This document shows, in pieces, positions 26,541 to 35,784 of a DNA stretch of 64,000 nt. Both the position numbers and the translations under genes were made by a program. Source of the stretch: Acidobacteriota bacterium (lineage in GTDB: Bacteria > Acidobacteriota > Blastocatellia > UBA7656); NCBI GenBank assembly GCA_040754075.1, contig JBFMDH010000019.1:62001-126000 (forward strand), in the 5' to 3' direction. Below the pieces are notes generated by a model that worked only from the letters and a program-made list of their open reading frames with translations, searched no databases and was not told the DNA's origin. Each line of letters opens with the position of its first letter. Positions within the stretch are counted from its first letter, which is position 1.

Positions 26541-27908
26541 CTACGGCATTACGGTAAACTCACCCAGTTTCTTCCATTCCATTTCATAAGCTTTCACAGG
26601 AGCCGCCACCACTATGAGATTATTACTACCAGTCAGGTAGGCTTTTGCGGCTTTCTGAATATCGCTTGGAGTAATCGCCTTCACGCGTTCAATAAAGGTC
26701 ACCAGATAATCTTTACCCAATCCATATGAATCAATATCAAAAAGAATTTCCGCAGGGTTATTTTTTAATTTTTCATTCATCATTTGGATGAGTTCGGTTT
26801 TTACCCGTTCAACCGATTCCGCTTCAGGCTGAGAAGATTGCATCGTGGTAATCAGTTTGGTCAGTTGCTCGACCCGTGTGGTCAGCTCTGTGGGAGATGA
26901 TTGAATGTTAATTAAAATCGGCCCGTTCAGTAAACGCTGAGAATATTCCACTGAACAATTTTGTTGGCAAAGTTTTGCGATCTGCTCTTTGTATAGTTCC
27001 ATCATCAACACGGCTGCCAGAAAATCCGTTGATCGTCTTGAAAAGCCGCTTTGGGCAATCACCATTTGCGCCACCGTTGCCTCGGGTCTATCGATTAAAA
27101 AAACTCTTCTGCCGGTCAGACTGTCCGGGGCGCGAAAACTCGGAGCAACCAGGTCGCCTTTTTTCCAGGCACCTAATTTGGTTCTCGTCAGTTTGGTTAC
27201 CTCTTCGGCTGAAAGGTCGCCCGCAGCGATCAGCACCGCGTTATTCGCAAGGTAGAATTTCGAGTGGAAATAGCTTAAATCGGCTTTGGTTATCTTTGCC
27301 AATGAATCGCTGGTTCCCTGTGGCAATTTTCCATAGGGATGTGTGCCATATAAACTTTCTACAGCTTTCAAATCGATCAACAGTCGATCATTGGTCGCCG
27401 ATTTGATGGCGGCGAGGCGCTCTGCCTTTAAACTATCGAATTCTTTCTGGTCGAATGCCGGAGAGATAATCAACCGGCTCATTAAATCAAAAATCGTTTC
27501 GGTCGCATCCTTGGGTCCTGAAAACTCCAAGGAGGTATAATCCCAACCGGTTTTGATGTTGATGCGTATAGCCGATTGCTCAACCACCTCTTCAACAGTT
27601 TTAAACGAATACCCGCCGCCGCCGCGTAGCAACATTCCGGCAGTTAAATCGGCTAATCCGCCTTTGCCAACCAGATCGAAAACCGCGCCGCTTTTGATGC
27701 GCACTTTAATACTGACTTCGCCACTTCCGGGCTTTTCCAGAGTGATTAATTGCAGACCATTTAATAACGAATCTTTTTTTATAATGGGTAATGTCAGGTT
27801 ATCGGTTTGCGCCAGAGTTGGGCTGAAGGAACCCGCTCCTACGGTTAAAAGCAGGAAACTTATCAATAAAATTGCGGTAGGTTTTAGCGATTTTTTCCGT
27901 ACTCCCAC
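26541..27908 (-). CDS. M16 peptidase homologue lacking the zinc-binding motif
   Basis: This exported 455-residue protein shows the M16 (insulinase-like) two-domain layout, including LADLTAGMLLRGGGGYSFKTVEEVVEQ, LYGTHPYGKLPQGT, FHSKFYLANNAVLIAAGDLS and RVKAITPSDIQKAAKAYL. The catalytic HxxEH motif is absent: the equivalent stretch reads ADLTAGML. So it resembles the non-catalytic partner of M16 heterodimers rather than a protease. No catalytic M16 gene is in view. The start GTG (27908) has GGAGG four bases upstream, and a signal peptide follows. It shares a divergent upstream region with the zinc-ribbon gene at 28057. Confidence 0.84.
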   Translation of the reverse strand: MGVRKKSLKPTAILLISFLLLTVGAGSFSPTLAQTDNLTLPIIKKDSLLNGLQLITLEKPGSGEVSIKVRIKSGAVFDLVGKGGLADLTAGMLLRGGGGYSFKTVEEVVEQSAIRINIKTGWDYTSLEFSGPKDATETIFDLMSRLIISPAFDQKEFDSLKAERLAAIKSATNDRLLIDLKAVESLYGTHPYGKLPQGTSDSLAKITKADLSYFHSKFYLANNAVLIAAGDLSAEEVTKLTRTKLGAWKKGDLVAPSFRAPDSLTGRRVFLIDRPEATVAQMVIAQSGFSRRSTDFLAAVLMMELYKEQIAKLCQQNCSVEYSQRLLNGPILINIQSSPTELTTRVEQLTKLITTMQSSQPEAESVERVKTELIQMMNEKLKNNPAEILFDIDSYGLGKDYLVTFIERVKAITPSDIQKAAKAYLTGSNNLIVVAAPVKAYEMEWKKLGEFTVMP

Positions 27909-27986
27909 ACTGCCTCCGTGCCGAAAATCATAAAAAAATTTTTCATTCGAGTCTAGCTATTAAATATAGAGTGCGTCAACCTTTCG

Positions 27987-27995
27987 TGTTATACT
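27987..27995 (+). promoter_or_regulatory. extended -10 promoter for the zinc-ribbon gene at 28057
   Basis: TG at 27987-27988, one base, then TATACT at 27990-27995 matches an extended -10 element (five of six at the -10). It lies about 60 bases before the start codon. No strong -35 is visible, as is common for extended -10 promoters. Confidence 0.45.
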
Positions 27996-28056
27996 GACCG
28001 CGTCTGCTCCCAAACCGCTAGATTTTCTGTCCTGTTCTGCTAAACCGGAGATAAAA

Positions 28057-28677
28057 ATGTACTGTCCAAGTTGCGCGACCCCTGCCGTCGATGGCGCAAA
28101 ATTCTGTAAAGTTTGCGGCATGAATTTGACGGTAATCTCTCACGCCTTAAATGGGAATATGCTGATTGCCGACCCCTCGAAAGACCGTGAAAATAAACGT
28201 TACCGCAAACAAATCAGTGAAGGCATTCAAGGCATCGCCATTGGTGCCGCGCTGTTATTTTCTGCCGTTGTCGCTTATGTGGTGATGAAAGATTTCGCCA
28301 TGTTCGCCTATCCGACAACCTTGATTCTCGCGCTGATTGGATTGGTCAAGCTCTTTAGAAATATCGGGGAAATCGTTGATGCCAAAGTCGGTGGCAAAAT
28401 CGTCGAGAACAAACCGCCCAACCGTGGCACAGCCGGGTTGAGCGCAACCACCAGTCCGCCGCTCAATCCAGCGTCGAAAAATTCGGGAGAATATCGCTCA
28501 CCGTTTCCCCAACCGACCCGTGCCGTTTCCACCGGAGCCATCGCGCCTGTGAAATCGCAAACCGGATCAGCTGGTGAAAAAGCTCCGCTGCCAACCGGTC
28601 GAGTGAACCGTGAATATTCTACCCCCTTGAAAAAAGCCGATATCGATGAAGATTTAATGGCGAGGCTGAGGAATTAA
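28057..28677 (+). CDS. zinc-ribbon membrane protein, unknown function
   Basis: This 206-residue protein starts with a complete zinc ribbon (CPSC at 3-6 and CKVC at 17-20 with surrounding Gly), followed by two hydrophobic helices (about 64-83 and 87-103) and a basic, Pro/Ser-rich tail with TP/SP dipeptides ending in DEDLMARL. It is one of three zinc-ribbon membrane proteins in the window. Function is unknown; this layout is frequent in Acidobacteriota in my experience (inference). Confidence 0.78.
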   Translation: MYCPSCATPAVDGAKFCKVCGMNLTVISHALNGNMLIADPSKDRENKRYRKQISEGIQGIAIGAALLFSAVVAYVVMKDFAMFAYPTTLILALIGLVKLFRNIGEIVDAKVGGKIVENKPPNRGTAGLSATTSPPLNPASKNSGEYRSPFPQPTRAVSTGAIAPVKSQTGSAGEKAPLPTGRVNREYSTPLKKADIDEDLMARLRN

Positions 28678-28738
28678 TTTTTCCGGGTGATTCTCAGGTT
28701 TTAAAGCATTTCCCCTAAAGGATGATAGATTTCAAGCT

Positions 28739-29926
28739 ATGGAATTTAATATCAGCATAACCGGAAGCGCGATTCAAAGCGCCGGAGCCCTGCTAATTAC
28801 CATTCTGACGTTTTTCCTATTAAGGTTTATTTCCCGACCGTTTTTAAAATATTGGGCTTTTGCCTGGTTATGTTTGCTGATTTCATTGTCATCCCTAACC
28901 ATCGCCTTTCGCCTACGCCCGATTCAATCAATTTTACTCATCGTTTATTATATTTTTGAATATGCCTTCTGTTTCCTGATTTATGCAGGCTGTAAAAATT
29001 ATTCCGCTGGCAAACGGTTAAGCAAACGAGATTTCAGGTCTTTCGCTTTCCTGTTCATTTTCGGGGTCGTCCTCGGATTGATTCCCATTCATTACAACTA
29101 TAAATTTCTGGCGCATTTTTTTATCATCGGTGGGCTGTTTTACAAATCCTATAAAGTCTTAATCCCCTCTAAATCCCTTGAACGGAAAAAGCCCGGATTT
29201 ACCGTGATGTCCATCGGACTGGCTCTGTTATCCTTTGATTTCTTTCATTATATTCCGATTTTTGCTTATGCCCTTTTCTATGCCGGGTTACCCTTTCCTT
29301 ACCTGGATTATTCGCCAATTTATGATCTGTTACTTGAATTATTTTTGGGATTCGGAATGGTCATGGTGGTGATGGAAGATATTCAACAGGAAGTCATCCA
29401 CGTCAATCATCAATTGATGCAAACCCGCGATCAATTGGAATCGCTCGCCCGGCGCGACCCCTTAACCGAAGCCTTGAATCGCCATGCCTTTTATTCACTC
29501 GTTGATAAACAATCACCTGAACTTTCAATAGAGGGGAACGGTTGCGTCGCGGTAATCGATATAGATAATTTGAAACCCTTAAACGATTGTCTGGGACATG
29601 CCGCAGGGGATGCGGCAATTCGTGAGGTCGCCAAATGCCTGCGCTCAATTATTCGTGCCGACGATATGTTGTTTCGTTGGGGAGGCGATGAATTTTTAAT
29701 CATTATGTTCAATATCACCGAGGGTGAGGTTAAAAATCGTCTCACCAACTTACGCCTGCAAATGGATATGAATCACTTATCGGATTTAAAAGAACCGATT
29801 CCGTTAATGTTTTCTTTCGGGGTAACGCCGTTTTCCAACTTAGACGAAATCGAAGGGGCTATCGACCAAGCCGATACCTTGATGTACTCATTAAAACAAC
29901 AAAGAAAAACATTACTCGCCTCGTGA
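28739..29926 (+). CDS. membrane-bound diguanylate cyclase (GGDEF)
   Basis: This 395-residue protein has about seven membrane helices (residues 13-215), a short coiled coil and a C-terminal GGDEF domain. The active-site GGDEF is at 315-319, and the inhibitory site RADD (306-309) sits five residues before it, so both catalysis and product feedback are probably intact. It makes cyclic di-GMP from two GTP, a signal for adhesion and pili. The input is the unusual membrane domain, which I do not recognise. The start ATG follows AAAGGATGAT. Confidence 0.93.
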   Translation: MEFNISITGSAIQSAGALLITILTFFLLRFISRPFLKYWAFAWLCLLISLSSLTIAFRLRPIQSILLIVYYIFEYAFCFLIYAGCKNYSAGKRLSKRDFRSFAFLFIFGVVLGLIPIHYNYKFLAHFFIIGGLFYKSYKVLIPSKSLERKKPGFTVMSIGLALLSFDFFHYIPIFAYALFYAGLPFPYLDYSPIYDLLLELFLGFGMVMVVMEDIQQEVIHVNHQLMQTRDQLESLARRDPLTEALNRHAFYSLVDKQSPELSIEGNGCVAVIDIDNLKPLNDCLGHAAGDAAIREVAKCLRSIIRADDMLFRWGGDEFLIIMFNITEGEVKNRLTNLRLQMDMNHLSDLKEPIPLMFSFGVTPFSNLDEIEGAIDQADTLMYSLKQQRKTLLAS

Positions 29927-30174
29927 CTTTTTGCTAAACTTCATTGCTGACGATTTTGGGTTGGTCAATCCAAAGGTTATTTTCTTAAATTAAAAAGACC
30001 GTTTAAACGCCTCGATCATAACCTGGCATTTCAGTTACCCAAGTTATTTGAGGAAACCCAATTTCACGTTTGAAAACGCTTCCTTATGCGAGTATCATCG
30101 CGTTGTAATTTTTTATTCAATCTTCCCCGCTCTTCAATCAACTAACTTCGGGGGACAAATTGTGGAGGAATGTG

Positions 30175-31947
30175 ATGCGTAAGAGTTTATTTTTTGCCCT
30201 GACGCTGTTGGTTACTCTAGCCTCTATCTTAACTTTCACCAAGGTGGAAGCCCAAAATCAGGTGACCAATGAACAACGACTGGCGATGTACAGTAAGCCG
30301 GCTGTCGTTCGGATTCTCGATGGCTATATTGGATATTTTTATTGGCCGCCCACAAATAAAACCTACACGGTTCCGCTGGTGGGTAGTGGTTCCGGTTCTT
30401 TCATTGATCCTAACGGTTACATTGCGACCAATGCTCATGTGGTTGATATGACCAAGCAGGGAGACGATAAAGCCAAAGAGGCTTTGTTCCAGCAATTCGT
30501 CATATTATTAGCCAGAGATTATAATACCGACCCCCGTTCGCTCAGCGCTGAGACCATCAACGGCATCGCCAATAAAGCCCAGCTTCAGGATATGAAGCAC
30601 ATTCATCACGTTCTTACTCCGGATGGCAGTAATTTTCCTTTTGAGATTAAAGCCTTCGGCGCGCCGATTGGTGAAGGAAAAGATGTCTCCATTATCAAGA
30701 TTGAAATTAAAAACGCGCCGATTCTGAAAGTCGGGGATTCTGATAAGGTTCAACTTCAAGATCATATCACCGTCTTCGGTTATCCGGGCGCAGCCGACAC
30801 CGGGCTTCTCGATAACAAATCGTTTGTCGAAGCGTCGATTACCGACGGCAAGGTGTCAGCAAGAAAGAATTCCCAGGATGGCGCACCGATCCTGCAAATC
30901 AGCGCCCCAACCACACACGGAAACTCTGGCGGACCGGTGGTCAACGATAAAGGTGAAATTGTCGGCCTTTTAACCTTCAGAGGCGACACCGTCAACGGTC
31001 AGGAGGTTCAGGGGTTCAACTTTGTGGTTCCTTCCAGCACGGTTATGGAATTCGTCAAACAATCAGGAGCGACAAATACCGAAGGACTGGTTGACAAGCG
31101 TTACCGCGAAGGCTTGGAATCCTATTGGAATAATCGTTATACGGAAGCCATTCAAAAATTTGAAGAGGTCGCCCGCCTGTTTCCTCAACATTCGGAAACC
31201 ACCAAACTCATTCAACAAAGTCAGGTGGCAAAAGCCGAAGGCAAGGAAGCCAGTGGCTTCGGTGGACTCGGAATGATTGTGATTGGTGGCGGTGTGCTCC
31301 TGTTGATTCTTGGAGGCGGCGTTTTACTGCTCCTGATGATGCGTAAAAAAGGACCCAAACAACCGGTTCAACAAGGCTTTCCTCAACCCGGTGGGATGAA
31401 TCAACCTTATCCGCAACAAGCGGGAATCAATCAATCGTTTCCCCCTCAACCCAATTATCAAGGACAGCCGAATCCGCAATTTCATCCACCGCAAGGGCAA
31501 CCTATGCCGCCGCCAATGCAGGCACAGCGACCGATGCCACCGCCAATGCCACAACCGATGCCGCCGCCAGCAGCACAACCCGCAAAAACCGTGGTCTTTG
31601 CTTCTCCGGCTCAGGGTGGAACAACTGCCGTTCCCGCCAGTCACGGTGCAATCATCTGGCAAACCGGCCCGCTTGCCGGCAAGAGTTTCAATGTTACTGC
31701 CGAAGGTTTTTTCATTGGTCGCGATGCCAATTCCGCTCAAGTGGTTATTGAAGACCCGCGGGTTTCAAGTCGTCACGCCTGGGTCGGTTTGAGAAATGGG
31801 CAGGTGGTTCTGGTTGATTCCGGCTCAACCAATGGCACCTTTAAAAATACTATTGCCTCTGGACGGGTTCAGGAAATTCCGTTAACTCCCGGCGATGTCA
31901 TCATTTTTTCTGAAGCTGATGTCGCCAGATTCGTTTATCAAAAATAG
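30175..31947 (+). CDS. exported trypsin-like serine protease with transmembrane helix and C-terminal FHA domain
   Basis: This 590-residue protein combines a signal peptide (1-26), a trypsin-like domain with an apparent triad His88 (TNAHVVD), Asp170 (GKDVSIIKIE) and Ser251 (GNSGGPV), a helical stretch, one membrane helix at about 368-393, a Pro/Gln/Met-rich linker and an FHA domain from about 495 (FIGRDANSAQVV, DPRVSSRHAWV, DSGSTNGT). That topology puts the protease outside and the phosphopeptide-reading FHA domain inside, so it may couple an envelope protease to cytoplasmic Thr phosphorylation. The ATG at 30175 has GGAGG six bases upstream; TTG at 30160 is an alternative. Confidence 0.9.
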   Translation: MRKSLFFALTLLVTLASILTFTKVEAQNQVTNEQRLAMYSKPAVVRILDGYIGYFYWPPTNKTYTVPLVGSGSGSFIDPNGYIATNAHVVDMTKQGDDKAKEALFQQFVILLARDYNTDPRSLSAETINGIANKAQLQDMKHIHHVLTPDGSNFPFEIKAFGAPIGEGKDVSIIKIEIKNAPILKVGDSDKVQLQDHITVFGYPGAADTGLLDNKSFVEASITDGKVSARKNSQDGAPILQISAPTTHGNSGGPVVNDKGEIVGLLTFRGDTVNGQEVQGFNFVVPSSTVMEFVKQSGATNTEGLVDKRYREGLESYWNNRYTEAIQKFEEVARLFPQHSETTKLIQQSQVAKAEGKEASGFGGLGMIVIGGGVLLLILGGGVLLLLMMRKKGPKQPVQQGFPQPGGMNQPYPQQAGINQSFPPQPNYQGQPNPQFHPPQGQPMPPPMQAQRPMPPPMPQPMPPPAAQPAKTVVFASPAQGGTTAVPASHGAIIWQTGPLAGKSFNVTAEGFFIGRDANSAQVVIEDPRVSSRHAWVGLRNGQVVLVDSGSTNGTFKNTIASGRVQEIPLTPGDVIIFSEADVARFVYQK

Positions 31948-31968
31948 GTGAACCCTTTTCCAAAATTG

Positions 31969-32004
31969 AAAAAGGCAACGCTTACATCAAGCGTTGCCTT
32001 TTTT
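31969..32004. terminator. bidirectional terminator between convergent FHA genes
   Basis: The 15-base arms AAAAAGGCAACGCTT and AAGCGTTGCCTTTTT pair around a five-base loop, with T-runs on both strands. It ends both the FHA-protease gene and the FHA-GGDEF gene, which face each other. Confidence 0.92.
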
Positions 32005-32033
32005 GTTCTTGATAATATTAAGCGGTGAAAAAA

Positions 32034-33041
32034 TTATTGCGCATCCGCCGGGCCATAAATAATTGCCGAAGCATCAACCATCGGATGAGCCGTATCCGGG
32101 TGATCAACGGTTGCATCGTAAATGCAGGTTCGGTTTCTCCCGATTCGTTTTGCTCTGTACAGAGCCTGATCGGCCTTTTGCACTAAATCCAAAGCGCCAA
32201 CTCCATCTCTGGGAAACACCGCCACGCCTCCGCTGATGGTTATTTTCATGGTTTGCGTCGGGTCGGTCGGCGACCCGGAAAAGATGAAGGCTTCAACCAT
32301 CTTTCTGATTTGTTCGGCGATTTCCCACCCCCGATTTGCCGAACCGACAACATAAGCAAGAAATTCTTCGCCGCCATATCTAGCCGCCAGGTCATGACTT
32401 CCAACCGCATCACGAATGATGTGCCCGACATCGCGAATCGTTTGCGAACCGACAAGATGCCCACGACCATCATTCACCTTTTTAAAGTTATCGAGGTCGA
32501 GCATGATGACGGCAATCTCTTTGGCTTCACTTCCACTTAACGCTTGATTGATGATGCGATCCAAATCCGCGAACAAACTTCGGCGTGAACGCAGACCGGT
32601 TAATTCATCCGTCTGCGTCATCTTATGCACCTTTTCCTGATATTCTGCCTCTAAATCGTCAAGCATTCCGAATCTGAGCAGATGATTGCCGATTTTTATT
32701 TTGTCGCCGTCCTCCAGCAACTGATCATCTTTAACCCGCATGCCATTCAAAAATGTCCCGTTGGTTGAGCCTAAATCGCGAAGGTAATATTCAAAACAAC
32801 CATCCTGCGCATCAATGGCGATGACTTCGGCGTGCTGACGCGAAGCGACTTCGTCGCGCAAAATTACATCACACATCGAGCCACGTCCGATAGTTACAGT
32901 GGTTTGGTTGACGGGAATCGTTTGTCCGAGGATATGACCTTTCAGAACGATTAACACAGGTCTTTTAACCGGGTTCTTGCGGCTCAGGGTCACTCCCAGT
33001 TCTTTAATTTCGAGTTTTAATGTATGTTCTGTGTCACTCAC
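32034..33041 (-). CDS. FHA-GGDEF diguanylate cyclase
   Basis: This 335-residue cytoplasmic protein has an N-terminal FHA domain (TVTIGRGSMCDVILRDEVASRQHAEV, then DLGSTNGTFLNG) and a C-terminal GGDEF domain with active-site GGEEF (ARYGGEEFLAYV). The position where a product-inhibition RxxD would sit reads GSHD, so feedback by c-di-GMP is unlikely. FHA binding to phospho-Thr probably controls synthesis. The GTG at 33041 has AAAGGTG upstream and was chosen over a TTG at 33092. Its neighbours in the window include the only other FHA protein, the protease at 30175. Confidence 0.92.
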   Translation of the reverse strand: MSDTEHTLKLEIKELGVTLSRKNPVKRPVLIVLKGHILGQTIPVNQTTVTIGRGSMCDVILRDEVASRQHAEVIAIDAQDGCFEYYLRDLGSTNGTFLNGMRVKDDQLLEDGDKIKIGNHLLRFGMLDDLEAEYQEKVHKMTQTDELTGLRSRRSLFADLDRIINQALSGSEAKEIAVIMLDLDNFKKVNDGRGHLVGSQTIRDVGHIIRDAVGSHDLAARYGGEEFLAYVVGSANRGWEIAEQIRKMVEAFIFSGSPTDPTQTMKITISGGVAVFPRDGVGALDLVQKADQALYRAKRIGRNRTCIYDATVDHPDTAHPMVDASAIIYGPADAQ

Positions 33042-33224
33042 TCCGCTACACCTTTGCTGGCTAATATAACAATAACAATTGTTACGGCGCAAACCGATAA
33101 AATCTCAAGGCGGGTTTCTTGACCCAATATTCACGAGTTACTAAAATCTTTATCGACCACCCCCATTACCAAGTCCGATTTCATCGGGCTTTCGTAATGA
33201 GTATTTGAGAATGGAGAACCAATA

Positions 33225-33857
33225 ATGGCGCAATCGAATGGCGAACTGAATCAGGAATGTACGGGCGTGGAGAAACTGGCTGAGGCAAACTTGCCAACCG
33301 AATTCGGGGATTTCAAAATCATCGGCTTTCGCGGCAAAGCCACCGATGAAGATTTTATCGCTCTGGTTAAAGGAACCCTGTCACCTGATCAGCCCAGCCT
33401 CGTTCGCATTCACTCGCAATGTTTAACCGGCGATGTTTTTCACTCCATAAAATGTGATTGTGGCCCGCAACTGCACTACGCCCTGCAAAAAATTCAGGAA
33501 GAGGGCCACGGGGTTGTCCTCTATCAACAACAGGAGGGGCGTGGCATCGGCATCATTAATAAAATTCGCGCCTATGCGCTTCAAGATGCCGGACAGGACA
33601 CCGTGGAAGCCAACCTCTCTTTAGGGTTTGAAGCCGATTTGCGCAGTTATGAATGTTGCGCCGAAATATTAAAAATGTTGGGATTGAAAAAGGTTCGGAT
33701 GATGTCTAATAACCCGGATAAAATCGCCGCCGTTCGCGCTGCCGGAATCGAAGTTGTCGAGCGCGTCTCGATTGAAGTTGAAACCCGCGACACCTTTTTG
33801 GATTATTTAAAAACCAAAAAAGAAAAGCTTGGGCATTTATTGGAAAAGGTCTATTAA
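33225..33857 (+). CDS. ribA: GTP cyclohydrolase II
   Basis: This 210-residue enzyme matches GTP cyclohydrolase II, the first step of riboflavin synthesis, which opens GTP and releases formate and pyrophosphate. The zinc site is C-x10-C-x-C ([18 protein letters not shown]), and the catalytic region has [22 protein letters not shown] and [10 protein letters not shown]. It is a stand-alone GTP cyclohydrolase II without the DHBP synthase domain (RibB), so that step is encoded elsewhere. Stop codons of this gene and the convergent unknown gene overlap (33854-33857). Confidence 0.95.
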   Translation: MAQSNGELNQECTGVEKLAEANLPTEFGDFKIIGFRGKATDEDFIALVKGTLSPDQPSLVRIHSQCLTGDVFHSIKCDCGPQLHYALQKIQEEGHGVVLYQQQEGRGIGIINKIRAYALQDAGQDTVEANLSLGFEADLRSYECCAEILKMLGLKKVRMMSNNPDKIAAVRAAGIEVVERVSIEVETRDTFLDYLKTKKEKLGHLLEKVY

Positions 33858-34927
33858 CCCTTTGCGATGATTTCTGCGATGCGATTTATTTCTTCACCCT
33901 TGAGCGCCACACAATTGCCGTTGGCTTTGTTGAGGATCAGGTGAAATTCAGCCTGCTTGGAGAACACCAGATGATGCTCCGGTTGCTGGGTAAAATTTGA
34001 GTCAAGAAAATCACTTAACCGGGTAGCCTCAATAAAAATTTCGTCGCCACCCTGCAAAAGCCAGTATCCATCGTCCATCTTCATCATGAGGGTATGGATT
34101 TGTCCCCTCCGAAATTCTTCAACCTGATATTTATCCAATTCTGCTTCGAGTATCATTATCCATTTTCGGGCTTCTTTTTGCGTTATGGATATGACCAGAG
34201 AGTTGTCGGATATTTTCATGCCTTCAGGCGCTTTCTGAACGAACAGCGAATAACTGGCGGAAGATTCTATGAATGGTTGAAAATCACCGGTTTCGGAAAA
34301 TTGCTTAATGGCAAGGATTAATTTTTGTAAGGACTGAAAATAAATTTTTACGCCCTTCATTTGAATGGTTGGCGGAATCCGCTTGGGATATTGAATTTTC
34401 GCTTGCCTGAGTACCGCGACTCGTTTCTCAAATTCGAGCAGGTGATCGTCTCCCAATAAAACCCAGCGTCCGTTTCGCCCATCACTTAATAGCATGGTAG
34501 TTTCGCTCGCGGATACGCTTAACCAATCCGGGAAAGGTAAACCTGATAAACCCTTTGGGTTTTTATGAACCGCAATAATATTGTGGACGGCAATTGAATC
34601 CAGCCAAATTTCAGATTGCGGGTGGGAAAGCAAAAGATTGTCGTCCACCTGTGCAAGGATTACCTCATTTGAGGTTCGGGTTATTGCGAAAAAATTGTTT
34701 CGCAATTCAAGTGTCGCTCGAAAATGAATGGCATCCGAGCGAGCAAGTCCTACTTCCTGATTTTGGTAACGAAGACTCAATCGCTCATCTGCTCGAATCA
34801 TCAATCCCGAAGCAGCCTGTTTAACGAGTGCAGGAGTTACCTCGCCTCTTTCAATAAACTCATTCAGGCTTTCCAGCAAATATGGAATGAATGCCAGGCT
34901 ACAACGAATGGATAAAATATTGACCAT
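33854..34927 (-). CDS. protein of unknown function
   Basis: This 357-residue protein is not recognised. It has no signal peptide, no obvious membrane helix and no enzyme motif. Composition is balanced, with repeated segments of similar pattern: [21 protein letters not shown] and [20 protein letters not shown], plus a [13 protein letters not shown] stretch, suggesting duplicated domains. The ATG at 34927 has GAGG six bases upstream; an earlier start at 34966 lacks this. It converges on ribA with overlapping stops. Confidence 0.7.
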   Translation of the reverse strand: MVNILSIRCSLAFIPYLLESLNEFIERGEVTPALVKQAASGLMIRADERLSLRYQNQEVGLARSDAIHFRATLELRNNFFAITRTSNEVILAQVDDNLLLSHPQSEIWLDSIAVHNIIAVHKNPKGLSGLPFPDWLSVSASETTMLLSDGRNGRWVLLGDDHLLEFEKRVAVLRQAKIQYPKRIPPTIQMKGVKIYFQSLQKLILAIKQFSETGDFQPFIESSASYSLFVQKAPEGMKISDNSLVISITQKEARKWIMILEAELDKYQVEEFRRGQIHTLMMKMDDGYWLLQGGDEIFIEATRLSDFLDSNFTQQPEHHLVFSKQAEFHLILNKANGNCVALKGEEINRIAEIIAKG

Positions 34928-35130
34928 TAAAAACCTCGATTGTATTTGCTCGCCCTCTTTCAACAATACCAGAATTTATAATTATGCAAAGTCGCAGAGG
35001 TTTTGAATAAACGCCACCCACGGCAATAAAACCCTCCTTAAAAATATTTCTCAATAACTTGTTTGCCTTTTGCTCGGTTTGTAAAATTGCAAATTATTTT
35101 ATTTAAAATTAAAGGAGGAGAATTGTCTGT

Positions 35131-35610
35131 ATGTCAGGTAATGGTTCTAAAATTGAATCAATTTCTGAAGCTAATGTTGACAAGCCGAGTTTGCCAAAGA
35201 CACCGAATGATATTTTAACTATCAGAGCTTTAAATCAAGTCCGGTTGATTGAAGAGAAGGATGAAGGCATGCCGGTTAATTCCCTGCCAAACGGCACCTA
35301 TGGATTTACCTATTCGCCTCAGGATCAATCCCCGATTTTTTCCAAACGCCTGTTTCAAATTTTTGAAGTTCATAAATCCGTGGATGGGGTAGCTCAAATC
35401 ATCGGCTACGTTTCGCAAGATGACTTGAAGGCTCTCGGGCAAACCGCCGATGAGTTTGTCTCAATCAGCCTCTACCCCGAACCTCACCAAAGCGCCGACC
35501 GGGTTGTCGGCATTCCCAAATCACACATTCTTGAACATCGTGGGCCGAGTCGGGAAAATGGCAACGCGCTCAAATTAAAAGTTGAACCGATTTCCAACGC
35601 GATTCAGTAA
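35131..35610 (+). CDS. protein of unknown function, strong ribosome-binding site
   Basis: This 159-residue cytoplasmic protein has no recognised family. The upstream AAAGGAGGAGAATTG is strong and suggests good translation. The middle (about 55-110) has a pattern FTYSPQDQSPIFSKRLFQIFEVHKS then VAQIIGYVSQDDL, perhaps a small beta fold. A palindromic terminator follows the stop, so it is likely monocistronic. Confidence 0.6.
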   Translation: MSGNGSKIESISEANVDKPSLPKTPNDILTIRALNQVRLIEEKDEGMPVNSLPNGTYGFTYSPQDQSPIFSKRLFQIFEVHKSVDGVAQIIGYVSQDDLKALGQTADEFVSISLYPEPHQSADRVVGIPKSHILEHRGPSRENGNALKLKVEPISNAIQ

Positions 35611-35621
35611 CCGCTCGCTTG

Positions 35622-35675
35622 TAGACCCATTTTAATTTGTAAATTTTTTCTTAAATGGGTCTAGCAATTTTTCTT
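35622..35675 (+). terminator. terminator after the unknown gene at 35131
   Basis: Arms TAGACCCATTT (35622-35632) and AAATGGGTCTA (35653-35663) pair perfectly across a 20-base AT-rich loop, then GCAATTTTTCTTT. The loop is large, which lowers confidence. Confidence 0.65.
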
Positions 35676-35784
35676 TCAATAATTGCTTGAAAAGTAAATC
35701 TTGAAGGTTGACCTCGAATTGCCAATTTTGTTACTATGCGCCCCGATAGTCAGGTAGCCCCAATTCGCTTTAGGATTAACTGTT

